Source: Clarkia xantiana subsp. parviflora
Taxonomy: Eukaryota > Streptophyta > Magnoliopsida > Myrtales > Onagraceae
Direction: 5' to 3'
NCBI GenBank assembly: GCA_036873135.1
Contig: JAPTYO010000013.1
Coordinates: 22,565,901-22,629,900 of the forward strand
DNA length: 64,000 bases
Shown: positions 20,437-31,420 of the stretch, piece by piece
How positions within the stretch are numbered: the first letter of the stretch is position 1
Layout of the letters: every line of letters begins with the position of its first letter
Position numbers and translations under genes: made by a program
Notes under the pieces: generated by a model
Seen by the model: the letters and a program-made list of their open reading frames with translations, nothing else
The model's database searches: none
What the model was told of the DNA's origin: nothing

Positions 20437-23400
20437 CTAACAACCAGCAGCTTTGAGGAAATTATCGTACGGACTCGATGCAGGTAGTTTGAAGTAGTCG
20501 GGATTTTGTTGCAAGTTCGTCGCAAATAGCGGCTGCTGCTGGTAACCTCCTGCACCTGGTTTATGGTAATCATCCACAAATGGATTTCCAACCTGCATCA
20601 ATAGTTATTAACCAACTTTAGTTATAGCACCTCTATTTTAATTAACCCTTAGAAATATTAGTAAGTACCTTGTGGCCAGGAACTTGGAAACTGCGGATAG
20701 AGCTATCTTGGCGATGTTGGATACTGATCAAGTTGTTCATCTTTTGTTGTTTTCCCATCATCGTATCCTCGCATTGTTGTGCCATATCGTTATACGTCAC
20801 ATTCGGTGCTGTCGATACTGACAGTCTCCCCACTTGATTTGCCGTCTCCAAAACCGATTCTAGAAGCTCATCGATGCTCAAGATATCCGAACATCCCGTG
20901 TTTTCCTCCGTGTTCGGTTTGGTTTGAGGTTCAAACGAGAAAGCCTCTTCCACCGGGCATAACAGCTCCGGCTCCACGCTTCGAGATTTACTGTCTTTCG
21001 AATCTGACTCGTATGTTTTACCGGTTGCTCCGATGAACGATTGCGGCCCGAGTGGACATATTTCGTCCGGTACAAATTCTTTCAGCAACTCCTCGCGGAT
21101 AGTGGACACTTCCGACTGTCAAAGTAATTGCGGTAAATCATTGAGAACTATGTGAATGACGATAATTTATCGAGAAAAATAGTGGGTTACCGCTGAAATC
21201 GACAACGATTTCATTATCTCCGAGACGAAAGATTCCCTCGTCTGATCCTCGGTTGGCTTTATTTGCGCGAGTGATCCGGCAGCAAAAGCATTGTCTTCAT
21301 TCGATCCATAAGTGATACTTGATGTAGTGTGGATGGCTTGTAACTTTCGGTCTTCGACTAACTTCAAAAACGGATCCGCCTAAAATATTTTTTTAAAAAA
21401 ATTATATCTTCAGAGTAAATGAGATATTAATTAGCCATTAATCTGCATTGCCTAGGAATATTGTCTAATGTATCTGATTTCATTCAGCATAGCTAAATTG
21501 TTTAAGAACAGATTACTTGAGGGTCAAGGCATTGACTTTGGATCAAAACGTACCGTTCTTTCTGTAAGTGCTGCCTTGGCGAATTTAACCACTGAAATGG
21601 TACCGTAGGCTATGGAAGAGAAGACGATCATCGCAGTAGACAAAGTGAAAAGCGATCTTCGTCGCGATGGTGGCAGCCATCCTGAAATCATCAATAATGA
21701 AGATTGATCAGAAAATCAATGTTTTCTCAGATTTTAAGAAGATCAACTAAACCTGAATAAAAATTCGAAAAAATGCACCTGCTTCGCTGAGAGAAATGCT
21801 GCGCAGAGAAAATGCCAACTGAAAACAACGCAGCAAAGCCTCGTTGCTCGAATTCTGCGTCGCAAAATAGATAATATCGACTTAACTAGTAGATTTCTGG
21901 TTCAAGACTTAACGGAAAAGACAGATAAAGCTAGCAAAATTCAACTAGAAACCAGAAGATCAGTTAGAAGTTTAATTTGGTATATGTCACCCTTCTTAAA
22001 ACCGAAGCTCAATGAATTTTATTACCTTAGCTCGAGAGAAGAGTAACACAAGGCTAAAAGTATGAGAAATGGCCTCGTAATTTTCCGGCGAGTTTTCCGA
22101 GGAAATTGACTGAGCCCACATTGACGAAAGTAATAGCGTGATTTGCCGGCTACTCAATCTGAGGGCAGATTTCTCCTGCAAATCCATATTGAAATATATT
22201 TTTTTAAAATGTCATTTTAAATCATAAGGATTAATATTACCAAACTGCATACTTAATTGCAAAAAACATACTGAACTTACAAGTTCCTTACTGATCTTGC
22301 TAACAGCTTCTGCATCATTCGCTGATGTAGCCAAAGGCGGATTCTTTACACTGTGAACTCGACTGTATGAAGATTTCAACCGACTCATTATCCCGATATT
22401 TTTCTTGCTTGCATCGCCACCTGCTTTCGATTTCATCCTACTCATCATTCCGAGGTTTTTGCTGCTTCCATCCCCAGCACCTTTCTCTTTACTCTCCACA
22501 GAGGCTGTATCGGCCTCGTTTCGGATCTTATCAAAGAGGGCAGCCGAAGAGGAAAAGACCGAAACAGTCCTCGAAAGCGCTCGTGGAAGATCCACTGCTT
22601 TTTTTAACTGAACGGTGATCGGGGTCTGGTTCGGACAAACAGAGGACGGCACGAGAACTACGGAAAATATACGGTGGGCCGCCACTCGTGTCTCGTGATC
22701 GGAGTGCACCATTGCAGGGAGTAGCTGATGGAACAATGCCTCGGGAAATGCCTAAAAAAATCCCACATTACATGATTAACATACAATTACAGTATATCAT
22801 CTGTGTGTATGTGTCAAGTTATCGTGTCATGTTAAAAACTACCAATCCAGTAAAAACAATAGAAAAGACTGAATCTTGCCTTGTTTCTGTACGACAAATT
22901 CGGCAGAGAGGCTACAATTTGAGCCGTGCGGTATACAGCAGAGATAGTGGTTCTAGCTATCACCGTAATCGTCGAGATATTCTCCAACATGACAGCCATA
23001 ACATCGAGAATTGGACCAGCGTCACCAACCTAGACCCACTCACAACTCGGGTTAGTCGATATTTATGGTAGAAACATGATGATTTTGTTTGTGTTGTTGT
23101 TCACTTCTTACCTTCTTGGTCACCTGTACAAGGCACTCATCGACCAACTCTGCAAATCTTCGATTCCACTTGATTACTTCGGCTCCAAGATTTGCATCAT
23201 CGAGCGAACAATGAATACTTTTCCGCAAATGTCTCATTAGATCGGTCACGGCACCGATAATCGGTACAGATGCCTCGACTTTTGCATGTTTTGCAAGGAA
23301 AGTGGTTAGCTCGACGATATCAAGCTGCATGTTCGGATGTTTCAGGACATTTCTGTGGTCCAGATGCTTGATTAATATAGACAGCAAGAAATGAGTGTTG

Positions 23401-26271
23401 TGCCCTGTCAAACAAAACAACATTGAAACCATATTAATAAAATTTTATTTTTTTGGTTAGAATAAGAAGTTGGATGACGAATAGATGATTAACGGTTCAA
23501 TTTGACTTATTATTTTATCCAATTAATAAGTCCTCAAAAGTTTCAATTGTTTCATTTTTATCCAACTTCACTTAACTTGGTCCTCCAACTTTACAATGGT
23601 TTCACCTGTATGTTTCATAGGGACTTTCTTTCTAGCTGTTATGAAATCACAACTATGATACAACAAGAGAAGGGGCAATACCTTCATTTGCAGAACTCTC
23701 CATCAAGATTTGCATATCTTTGAGTACTGGAAATGCAAGGCCATGATCAGCAGCCCAAAGATTTCCATTATCGAAGTAACGGAATAACGAATCTAAGACG
23801 CGACGGATTGTTGTCGCCTCCTTTGCTAGCTTGGCCATGTTATTAACACAAACCCGGGCCCAAAAACAAGGGTTTTGTGAGTCTTCCCTGTAAAAAAAAA
23901 TAATCAAATTTCTTGAAATAATGAAGAATAATCGAAAATATTATGTTTTTTTAGAGTGATGATGATTACAGTGTCACAACTATCATATTCAGCTCGCCCT
24001 TCTCGTTCACGATCGTGTCCCAACTAGGAACTCTAGCAGTATCTTCTTCAGAAGGTTCGGCTTGATTCTCGGTTTTGAGCATTTCTTGCATCCATCGGCT
24101 TTGCAGATTATCCGAATTTTTGTCAACATAATTCTCCAACACAACTGTAACAACCTGTATATCAAATTTAACACTTGTAAACACAACGATTTTCCAAATC
24201 TAAAAAATGAAGCAATGCTGTAAAATTTGAATCTTTAAGTGAGATTTACTGGAAAATGGAACCTTTTCGGTTTTACAAAACTGTTGACTATCCCACTCTA
24301 TCATTTTTTCCTTAAAATGAACTTTTCACATTCTCACTGAGTTTTGCTTAGGTTTTCTTTTCACAGTTTTTTTGTATAACCTTACTAAGTGAGAAATCAG
24401 TCGAAAAAGGTGGAAATCAACAAATTTCATAGTTGTGACATCGAATATTAACATTCTAAATCAGGGATGATTAGCAACATGACTTATAGTTGTAACTGTT
24501 TTTAAGTTCTTAACCCTTTAATAAATGATGCAACGCTGTAAAGTTTGAGACCTTGAGTGAAACTAATTGAAAAAGCTATGGAGTCTTTACTACTTTAGGA
24601 AATTAATGGCCGTCCATTTTTTTCTGGAAGTTAATATTTTCTTTTCCATTTGGCCAAAAATAAATTGTCTCTTTTTTTTTTTTTTTGCCACAAAATTTGT
24701 TCCTAAATTTTAATCTTGAGTTTCGCAATTTGTGAAAATTTCCTAAACTAAGTAACATAAGAACTCAAGTGAAGTGGATCAATCTCTTCCCACTTACAGT
24801 GTCAAACTCGGTTGAAATATGAGAGTATTCACCCATGAACCAAACCTACAAAGCAAGGGGGGAGACAATTTAAGAATGATAAATCTATTTTTTATTTTAT
24901 TATTTCTGCATAATATTAAAAATACCAATGATGAAATGGCTTGCAGTGAAGCGGATCTCAGGTGCTGTGAGTTTTCTTCTTCCCCAACTTCTTGAGCTAA
25001 TTGACAGAGTTTTGGAATAAGCCCTTCTAGATTAAACATGTATGTGCCATCCCTCTGCAACATCAATCAAAATTAAAATACATTCGAACCAGACCAACTT
25101 TTTTAGAAAAATAAATAAGTAAGCATAAGAAGCTCTCTCAAACCTGATTGTTTACAAAGTCGAAGATGATTTGGCATCCTATGATTCGCAGTTCATCGTA
25201 CCTCGTCTGATCCAGCAAAATGAGGATGATGCCTAGTAAGCTGCTTGCGAAGAGAGGCCTGCAGCAATATTATTAGATTAAAATACGGTTTAATTTTAGA
25301 TAAAAAGGGACATTTTTTCAACAGCTGATGATATTATAAAACTGAACTCACATTTGATCCTTGCATGAAATTAACAATTTCCTGTAAATGGACATGACGA
25401 TTTTGGCATTTCTAATATTTTCAATTCTCAGTTCCTTGTAAAACCTTTGCTCAAGGCTAGTCGTTATCTGGTAAAATTGGCATCAATCAGTTAAAGAAGA
25501 ATTAACTACACAGTGAAAGAAGTAATGGAAAACTGGTTTGTGGAGAATTACCCTCGGAATTCGCAGAGGATTTTTACCAGCATATTCACACAGTTTTCCA
25601 ATTTTCCTATCATTTACCTCTTCCTCCTATCAAGAAACAGATCATACATTTCGGTTACATATATGTATCAGTAAATCAAAATTTATCTAAGAATTAACAT
25701 TAACATGAGTCTGAAAACCGGAAAAAATGGTGTTTTGTAGGGTTGGCAATTCGTGCGTTCCTACGTGCTATCGAGTGTGTCAATAATCGTGTCGTGTTAA
25801 ACTTACTGAACAGGTAAACTTATCGTGCCATGTTTTAAAAACAGAGATACGGTTGAAACCTAAGGGGTAAAGTGCTGGCCATGAACAATTTTCCATTCCC
25901 ATGGTCACTAGCGGGGATTGAACCCCTGACCTCTGATTAAGGAATGAGGCGCTGAACCACCACAACATTGTTACATGGTTTAGCATGATGAGTTAGAACA
26001 ATCAAAACAGCCTAAAAGAACATCCAAGAGATGTCCATTAAAGATTGCAGAATGCTTTTCATCCACATAGCTAACTAGCAACTAACAAACTGATGAACAA
26101 GTTATTATTGAGAATTTGACTGACCGGAGTTCGTGGGAAAATGTCCGAAATCAGCTTCTTGTACCTCTTCAAAGGTTGTCTGGATCTCGTTCTCATTTCA
26201 GGGCAAAAGAAGCAAAGTGTATCGCAAATCGGCAAGATTTGCCTCGACATGATGCTCGAAACGATGCTCAT
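20437..26271 (-). CDS. EFR3 / SEMI-ROLLED LEAF 2-like protein, 17 coding exons
   Basis: Exons on the minus strand: 26271-26125, 25626-25552, 25467-25352, 25258-25144, 25054-24926, 24845-24798, 24154-23970, 23887-23682, 23404-23112, 23029-22880, 22751-22281, 22175-22026, 21854-21779, 21681-21554, 21379-21191, 21115-20669, 20592-20437. They sum to 3081 nt, one open frame of 1026 residues. The N-terminus carries a cluster of cysteines (CDTLCFFC) before RSRQPLKRYKKL, as in plant EFR3 homologues; in yeast and animal EFR3 such cysteines are palmitoylated and anchor the protein, which recruits PI4-kinase to the plasma membrane. The body is helical (ARM-like), with family blocks such as TYMFNLEGLIPKLCQLAQEV and HETRVAAHRIFSVVLVPSS. 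Plant relatives include rice SRL2, linked to leaf rolling. A second in-frame ATG at 26,250 is also a possible start. Intron 10 begins with GC (AAG|GCAAG); the other introns follow GT-AG. Confidence 0.9.
25738..25837 (+). mobile_element. Partial hAT-like repeat in intron 1 of the EFR3-like gene
   Basis: TAGGGTTGGCAATTCGTGCGTT and the following TCGTGTCGTG-type words resemble the start of a common plant hAT-derived repeat. The sequence is cut by the SINE to its right. Confidence 0.4.
25838..25985 (-). mobile_element. tRNA-derived SINE in intron 1 of the EFR3-like gene
   Basis: On the minus strand GTGGTTCAGCGCC fits a Pol III A box and GGTTCAATCCCC about 35 bases later fits a B box. The head is followed by a short unrelated body ending GTATCTCTGTTTTT, as in plant SINEs. 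CATG(T/G)TTTA-like words on both sides may be the target duplication. It is in the same orientation as the host gene. Confidence 0.6.
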
Positions 26272-26532
26272 CTTCCAAATTTCTTAAACTTCTGGAATTC
26301 CCTCTTTCCCGAGGGAAAGAAAGCTCCGAAGATCGAAATGCACGAAACTGGATTCAGCCGCAGTCTATCATCCTTAACAATTGCTTAAAAAAGCAATTCT
26401 GACGGCCCAGTTCATATCTAACATGGATAAAATCAAGATCATCAAATGAAGGTCACTAAAAGATCACATATTCGTCGTAATGACTGGGGAGAAATCATAT
26501 GAAAATGAAAAGAAGAAGCAATAAATGTTTAC

Positions 26533-26820
26533 CTCAAAATTCTATTCTTGAAGAGCAGCTCTCCCAAGGGCAGAGCTGATAACCCTCTCTCCATTGCCAT
26601 GCTCAGATTTAGCTTCCATTTCCACCGCAAAATTCTCCTTTTTTCTCTCCTCTCCCTCTCTCTTATCTTTCTCTCTCATTCTCTCTTACATAATATCCAT
26701 CCATGCCCTGTTAAAGTGAATGAAACTAACACAAGGAAGCAGATAACTAGAATCAATCAAATAAATTCTTTTTCATGTGAGCACGTGTGCAAAAAAGAAT
26801 TATATTAGAACCAAACAACT
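26533..26820 (-). promoter_or_regulatory. Leader exon and promoter of the EFR3-like gene
   Basis: On the minus strand a GA-rich stretch (26,640-26,690) is followed by a non-coding exon ending TTTTGAG|GTAAAC, with the donor at 26,532. The acceptor joining it to the coding exon is just upstream of 26,271 (CCAG or GGAAG), not fixed. Confidence 0.5.
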
Positions 26821-26963
26821 TGTAGGCCAAATCAGGGGCGATATTTCATTGCATTTACAAACATAGTCTGTTACAAAAAGGTCCCTTGAGAAGGGCAATC
26901 TTCAAAAAAGCAAATATATACAAAGAAATGCAAAATAATCAAATTAAATCGATGAAACAATTA

Positions 26964-28620
26964 CTAAGCTTTTGATTTTCCGCAATGATCCCTTTCAACA
27001 TGTTCATCAAGAGAGACAGGAACATGAAACTCTCTGCTGCATTTTGGACAGACATCAATCGTTACCTCAACAACACCATTGTTTCTTCATCTGTGCTCGT
27101 GAACTTTCTCAACATGTTCCACCAAAGCTGTAACAGAAGCAAACTTTGCTCCACACTGCGGACATTCCTCGACTTGGGTCCCACCATTGCCTCCACTGCT
27201 CTGTCCAATTCCGTCTTGCATTTGCACGGCTCGGTTGAACTTGCTTCCTAACTTAGTCATTCCTGCTTCTGACGAGGCACAGACATTTGTAAAAAAAACC
27301 GGAACTCCACTTAGATGATGAGGAATATGATGATGTTTTTTGACTCGGCTTTGACGCTTCTTTCCTACCGAAAGCACCCATAAAATAGAGAGGACCATAT
27401 GGTTTCAAAGGCCCCGCACATCTATGGTCCTGTCCTTACCGATGCTTCAGACAATGATGAAGGCTGCAATCCTTGCACTTGATTGTGTTGGAAAAAGTGA
27501 GGACCTCCCTGCAACCAGGAACGGGGCATTTCTTCTTCTTTGTGATTTTTTCATAGTTCGAAGGGTCACAATCGGTATTAACATGCTGTTCCCAGGTGAT
27601 GTTCGGGTCTTCGTCGGGATTGAGCCTAACTCCTTACCACAGAGAGTGCAGACCACAACTGCAATATCTTTCCTGTCAAATTTTGGACAGCGGTGGTTGG
27701 TATAGCTCCGATGGTCCAAGCAGTATCTGCGAGGCACAAATCGATCATAATCTCTAACATAGACAACAGAAAATGGTAAAATAGATAATCAGTTTTTTTT
27801 TTAAGGATTACCAGAAAGAAAGATTTACTTGAAAAGATCATCAATGAATGAGCTTTTAGTTATGAATCTTATGATATGAAGTTCATTACCTCTCTTCACT
27901 TGATTGATTAAGATAATCAACTCAAAGTGTCTACAGAAACAACCAACAAACAAGTCCAATTAACAGCAACAAAATCTAGATTCCTTCTAGACTGAAACTC
28001 CAAAAAAAAAAAAGAACTCCACTAATCAACAAATTGCTTCCACTACCAAGAATGAGTCTATCAATTATCAATGAGAGATGAAAACAGCAGCAGATTGATG
28101 CACCAATCAGAGGCTAATTTGTACCACATTTCCCTACAAGCATTTCATTCTACCCCAGCACAGACTTGCTTCATTACGGGCGAGCAATTAGGCCATTATT
28201 CAAAAATCATAGTCTATCAATCAGAAACTGAAATACACAGCAGCTTAACAAGAAATCATTACCTCTCTCACTTGATCGACTAAAATTAATGAATATGTAT
28301 GGATTTTTTTTTTAAAAAAAATGGCAATTACCGGCGGCAAAATCCAGATTTCTCTAGATTTCACTACAAGCAGCAGTACTAAGCACATTCATTTGCAACT
28401 GCAATAATCAGCAACTTGCTACCACTACCCAGAAGCGCTTCTACATAGCAATCAGAAACGAATAAGGCAGCAGAATAATGCATCATAAGAAGTTGAAGAC
28501 AATCAATATATAATTCACCTGATTACAAAGATTGCATTGAGGTGAAGGGGAGGAAGTCGATTAGGTTGCAGTGTTGGACAGTGCAGTGGTATCCCAGATT
28601 GGGAAGTCCGGCGTTACCAT
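26964..28620 (-). pseudogene. SAP11/SAP16-like AN1-C2H2 zinc-finger gene, broken
   Basis: The parent family is plant stress-associated proteins with two AN1 zinc fingers followed by two C2H2 fingers. Matches on the minus strand: MVTPDFP start at 28,620; NLIDFLPFT and CNLCNQ of the first AN1; CLDHRSYTNHRCPKFDRKD and CTLCGK (27,735-27,640); [11 protein letters not shown] and [20 protein letters not shown] of the second AN1; SSEAGMTKLGSKFNRA; and C2H2 fingers CPQCGAKFASVTALVEHVEKVH and CPKCSREF...ERDHCGKSKA ending at 26,964. Damage: two frameshifts in exon 1 (near 28,580 and 28,530), one after CTLCGK (near 27,640), TAA after CLKHR (near 27,440), a frameshift before SSEAGM, and TGA after VHEHR (27,087). 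At least one intron is retained, so this is a duplicated rather than a processed copy. Confidence 0.85.
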
Positions 28621-28949
28621 GCAGAAGAAGTCGGATTTGATTTGATTTGGGGCAGAAGGAGTTGAATGGAATTGAAGTGTGTAGGGACTGAAGATGGCGA
28701 GTGCTGCAGAGAATGAACTTTTAACTCTGAATTTGTATGTGGAACGGAGGAGACAAACAGAGATCCTTCCTTACGGCGAGGAATTCCGGAGGTCGCAGAA
28801 ATTCCTTCCGATTTGGTCTCAAGAATCGAAATTCTAAATTTTCCGCCTAAAAAAGTCTTCAGTTTGGTCAGCAAGCATCGTCCTAGTTAACTCTTCAGTG
28901 GTGCTCGTCCGGAACCTTACCCCGCACGATTTTCCGCCCGGGATTACAC
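28621..28949. other. Upstream flank of the SAP-like pseudogene
   Basis: Former promoter side of the pseudogene. Short ORFs show no family motif. Confidence 0.35.
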
Positions 28950-29320
28950 TATTAAATTGGGGTGTAAATTGGGAGTTGAGCTACAAAATGTGAAAAATAT
29001 TGTGAAAGTTTTATAGAAAATGGGCCCACAATAATATTTTGAATTGGGTGATGCTAGAGCATGTGAAAAAAACTGTGAAAAATCTATAGAAAGCATTTCT
29101 AATCCACATGGCAATGCATAACAACATTCTCTTTCCATTTTATAAACAATAATTACTTGACATGTGTCACTTGACAACTTTCTATGGATTTTTCACTAAA
29201 AATTTCACACTTTAAGGATTTACCCTTTTGAATTTGCACTACACCAACTTTCTCTCTCTTACTTTCACAACAATTTTCACAAGAAATTTCACATTTTAAG
29301 TATTTACTCTAAATTGGGTT
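28950..29320. repeat. Possible MITE with GTGAAAAATATTGTGAAAGTT-type arms
   Basis: Words such as GTGAAAAA and TTGTGAAAGTT on the left recur inverted on the right (ACTTTCACAACAATTTTCAC). The unit begins near GGGGTGTAAATTGGGAG and ends near ATTTACTCTAAATTGGG. Boundaries and family are uncertain. Confidence 0.4.
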
Positions 29321-29327
29321 AACATTT

Positions 29328-29870
29328 TTGATATTTTGTTCATAATGATTGATGAATTTTAGGTTTTGATTCATAATATTTTTTTTTCTTAGTTTTGGTT
29401 TCATATGTTTGCATATTTTTCTAGTTTTGGTCTTTCTGTTACATTCTGTCCATAATTTTCGTTTAGTAACATGTGTCAAATCATGTGATCCACCCTAAAC
29501 TTTTAATTTTGTTCAATTTTTAGTCCCTCTAATACTTCCCTAACTCTTTTTTTATTCAATTTACTCAGAAATTTTTAAATTTGACCTCAAATTGGACAAC
29601 TAGGTCCAATTGACCTATCCCGAGGCTAGCCCAGGGCTGTGTCCGACCACGGTCGGGGTCCCCGGACCCAGACGACCTTAATAGGGATCGACCCAGCCCT
29701 GGGCTAGCTCAGGACTGGTCCAATTGGACTTAGTCCAATTGGGGGCGAGTTGACACCAAAACTAGAAAAAAAAAATGCAAACATATGAGATCAAAACTAG
29801 GAAAAAAAAACATCATGGACCAAAACCCAAAAGTTGTCAAACATCATGGACCAAAAGACCTGTTAGTGGC
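29328..29870. mobile_element. Long-TIR MITE (Mutator-like type)
   Basis: About 110 bases at the left (29,330-29,440, including TTTCATATGTTTGCATA and CTAGTTTTGGTC) are repeated inverted at the right (29,757-29,868), with roughly 80% agreement by eye. The centre (29,590-29,750) holds a GC-rich imperfect palindrome with GGTCCAATTG and CCAGCCCTGGGCTAGC-like words. No coding sequence. Long arms without transposase suggest a non-autonomous Mutator-like element; I could not define a 9-bp target duplication. Confidence 0.6.
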
Positions 29871-29934
29871 CAAAACAATGATCCACCATATTTACGGTCA
29901 ACACCTGTTATGTCACTAAACCGCCACAACCGGA

Positions 29935-30115
29935 CCGAAAAAGTATTAGTAACTTTATAAATAGAGCTCTACTCTTTTCATTTTGGGTAATCTTGTTTTC
30001 TCTCTTGAATTTTACTTTCTCTCTCTAAAAGCCTATAATTACTTAAACATTGGAGTGGACTTAACAGGAACCCCCCGATTCCCATTTGCAGGTACCCCGA
30101 GAGGAAGAAGAGCGG
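29935..30115 (+). repeat. Truncated Tat-type LTR relic
   Basis: TATAAATAG at about 29,956 is followed by CTTAAACATTGGAGTGG and CCCATTTGCAGGTACC. This parallels the R-U5 part of the LTR of element B (TTTAAGCATCGGAGAGG, then CCCCTTTTGCAGG). No partner LTR or internal domain is nearby. Confidence 0.55.
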
Positions 30116-30689
30116 AGATACAAAACGGGAAGGCACTCAGGACACCGTGTGCAAACATGGATTATTGTTTGTTTTTCGATGTCGTGACATTCTCCGTATC
30201 TTGGCCTGGGAGTTAGAATTTATCTCTCACCTTTGGTGTTGAGTATACCCTTTGATTTGGGTGCGCTTTGCAAACGCGATTGCTTTGAGGGTGCACGCGC
30301 TTTGAAAGTGTGCGTTTTTGGTAGGTTGTAGTTGGGCGATGCCGTGGGTTCCTCGACGCGACTCGTTTTGTCGGAGCACAGCGATGTTGATCGGTGAGAG
30401 GTCGGCGGCGTGGGATGGCTTGGCGGAGCCAAGCGACGTGATCAGGTGATTGACGGCGGCAATTCCGGTGAATCACAACGACTGAAAATCAACTCGACTT
30501 TCTTGGACGCCAAGTAGCTCCCCATTGCCGCCCTACTCTGAAGTCTTAGCCCCTAAGCAAGGTCAATCCACCCCCAAGACTTGGAAATTCTATGCTGATA
30601 TATCTTTAAGAGATATGTATGGTGAATTAATTTGACACTTGTTCTCCTACGAGAATTACATTCATCAAAATGGTACTTACAATAGCCGC
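30116..30689. other. Unassigned sequence after the LTR relic
   Basis: GC-moderate sequence to about 30,540, then AT-rich. Short ORFs on the minus strand show no recognisable motif. It may be the remains of an internal retrotransposon region. Confidence 0.3.
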
Positions 30690-30870
30690 CCTTTGAAATC
30701 TTGAAGTACATCAAATGGATGTGAAGATAGATTTCTTGAACTGGGACTTGCAAGAAGAAATTTATATGGAACAATACGAGGGTCATGACAAGATAAGAAA
30801 ATCTGTAAACTCGTCAATTAATTGTATAGTCTTAAACAAGCACCGAAACAATGATACGAAGGATTGAACT
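30690..30870 (+). pseudogene. Ty1/copia reverse transcriptase fragment
   Basis: Translation reads HQMDVKIDFLNWDLQEEIYM, a mutated copy of the copia RT motif around QMDVKTAFLNG, followed by EQYEG. Downstream, the usual CKLVKSLYGLKQ region is visible only in shifted frames. About 60 residues remain; no LTR is associated. Confidence 0.75.
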
Positions 30871-31420
30871 ATAATAATGGAGTATGTTTTAGATGGCAAT
30901 TTTTTTGTTATATAAGATGGACATAAAATTTGTTATAGGTATAACTTAACTTCTAATCTTATTTTTATGTTTATTTTCAAAAAATTAAAATAATCGTATT
31001 TTTATTTTCCAATAACAGCTATTACATTAAAATTAATAGAAAAAATATTGATGGAATAGTTTAAGTTTGATTGGAGTAAAGAAAATGTAGTTAATTTGCA
31101 TGCACATCAATGGATATGCAACTCGGTAGTTAACAAAAAAAAAAATTAAAGAGTTAATGAAAAGAAATAATCCAATTTAATTTACTGTATAAAAAGACAG
31201 ATTATATAAAAGTTGAATTGAGAGAATTAATGACAATGAAAACATGTATTAAACAATGCACGTACGTGGTAGATAACAATTAATCAAAACAAGTATTACA
31301 ATAATTAAACCGTATTGCGTTAGTACAATGATCACTCTCTTACTTTCTTGGTATCCAAGCTTCCCTAATCCTCTCATGTAGGTATGTAATTACAAATTAC
31401 AATGATAAGTAAGTAACAAA
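30871..31420. other. AT-rich intergenic sequence
   Basis: No gene or known repeat is seen. The last part is presumably the 3' untranslated region of the RING-H2 gene. Confidence 0.45.

Noticed and set aside
25880..25985. A tRNA gene
   Set aside because: A- and B-box-like words are present, but the sequence does not close into an acceptor stem and continues into a SINE-like body.
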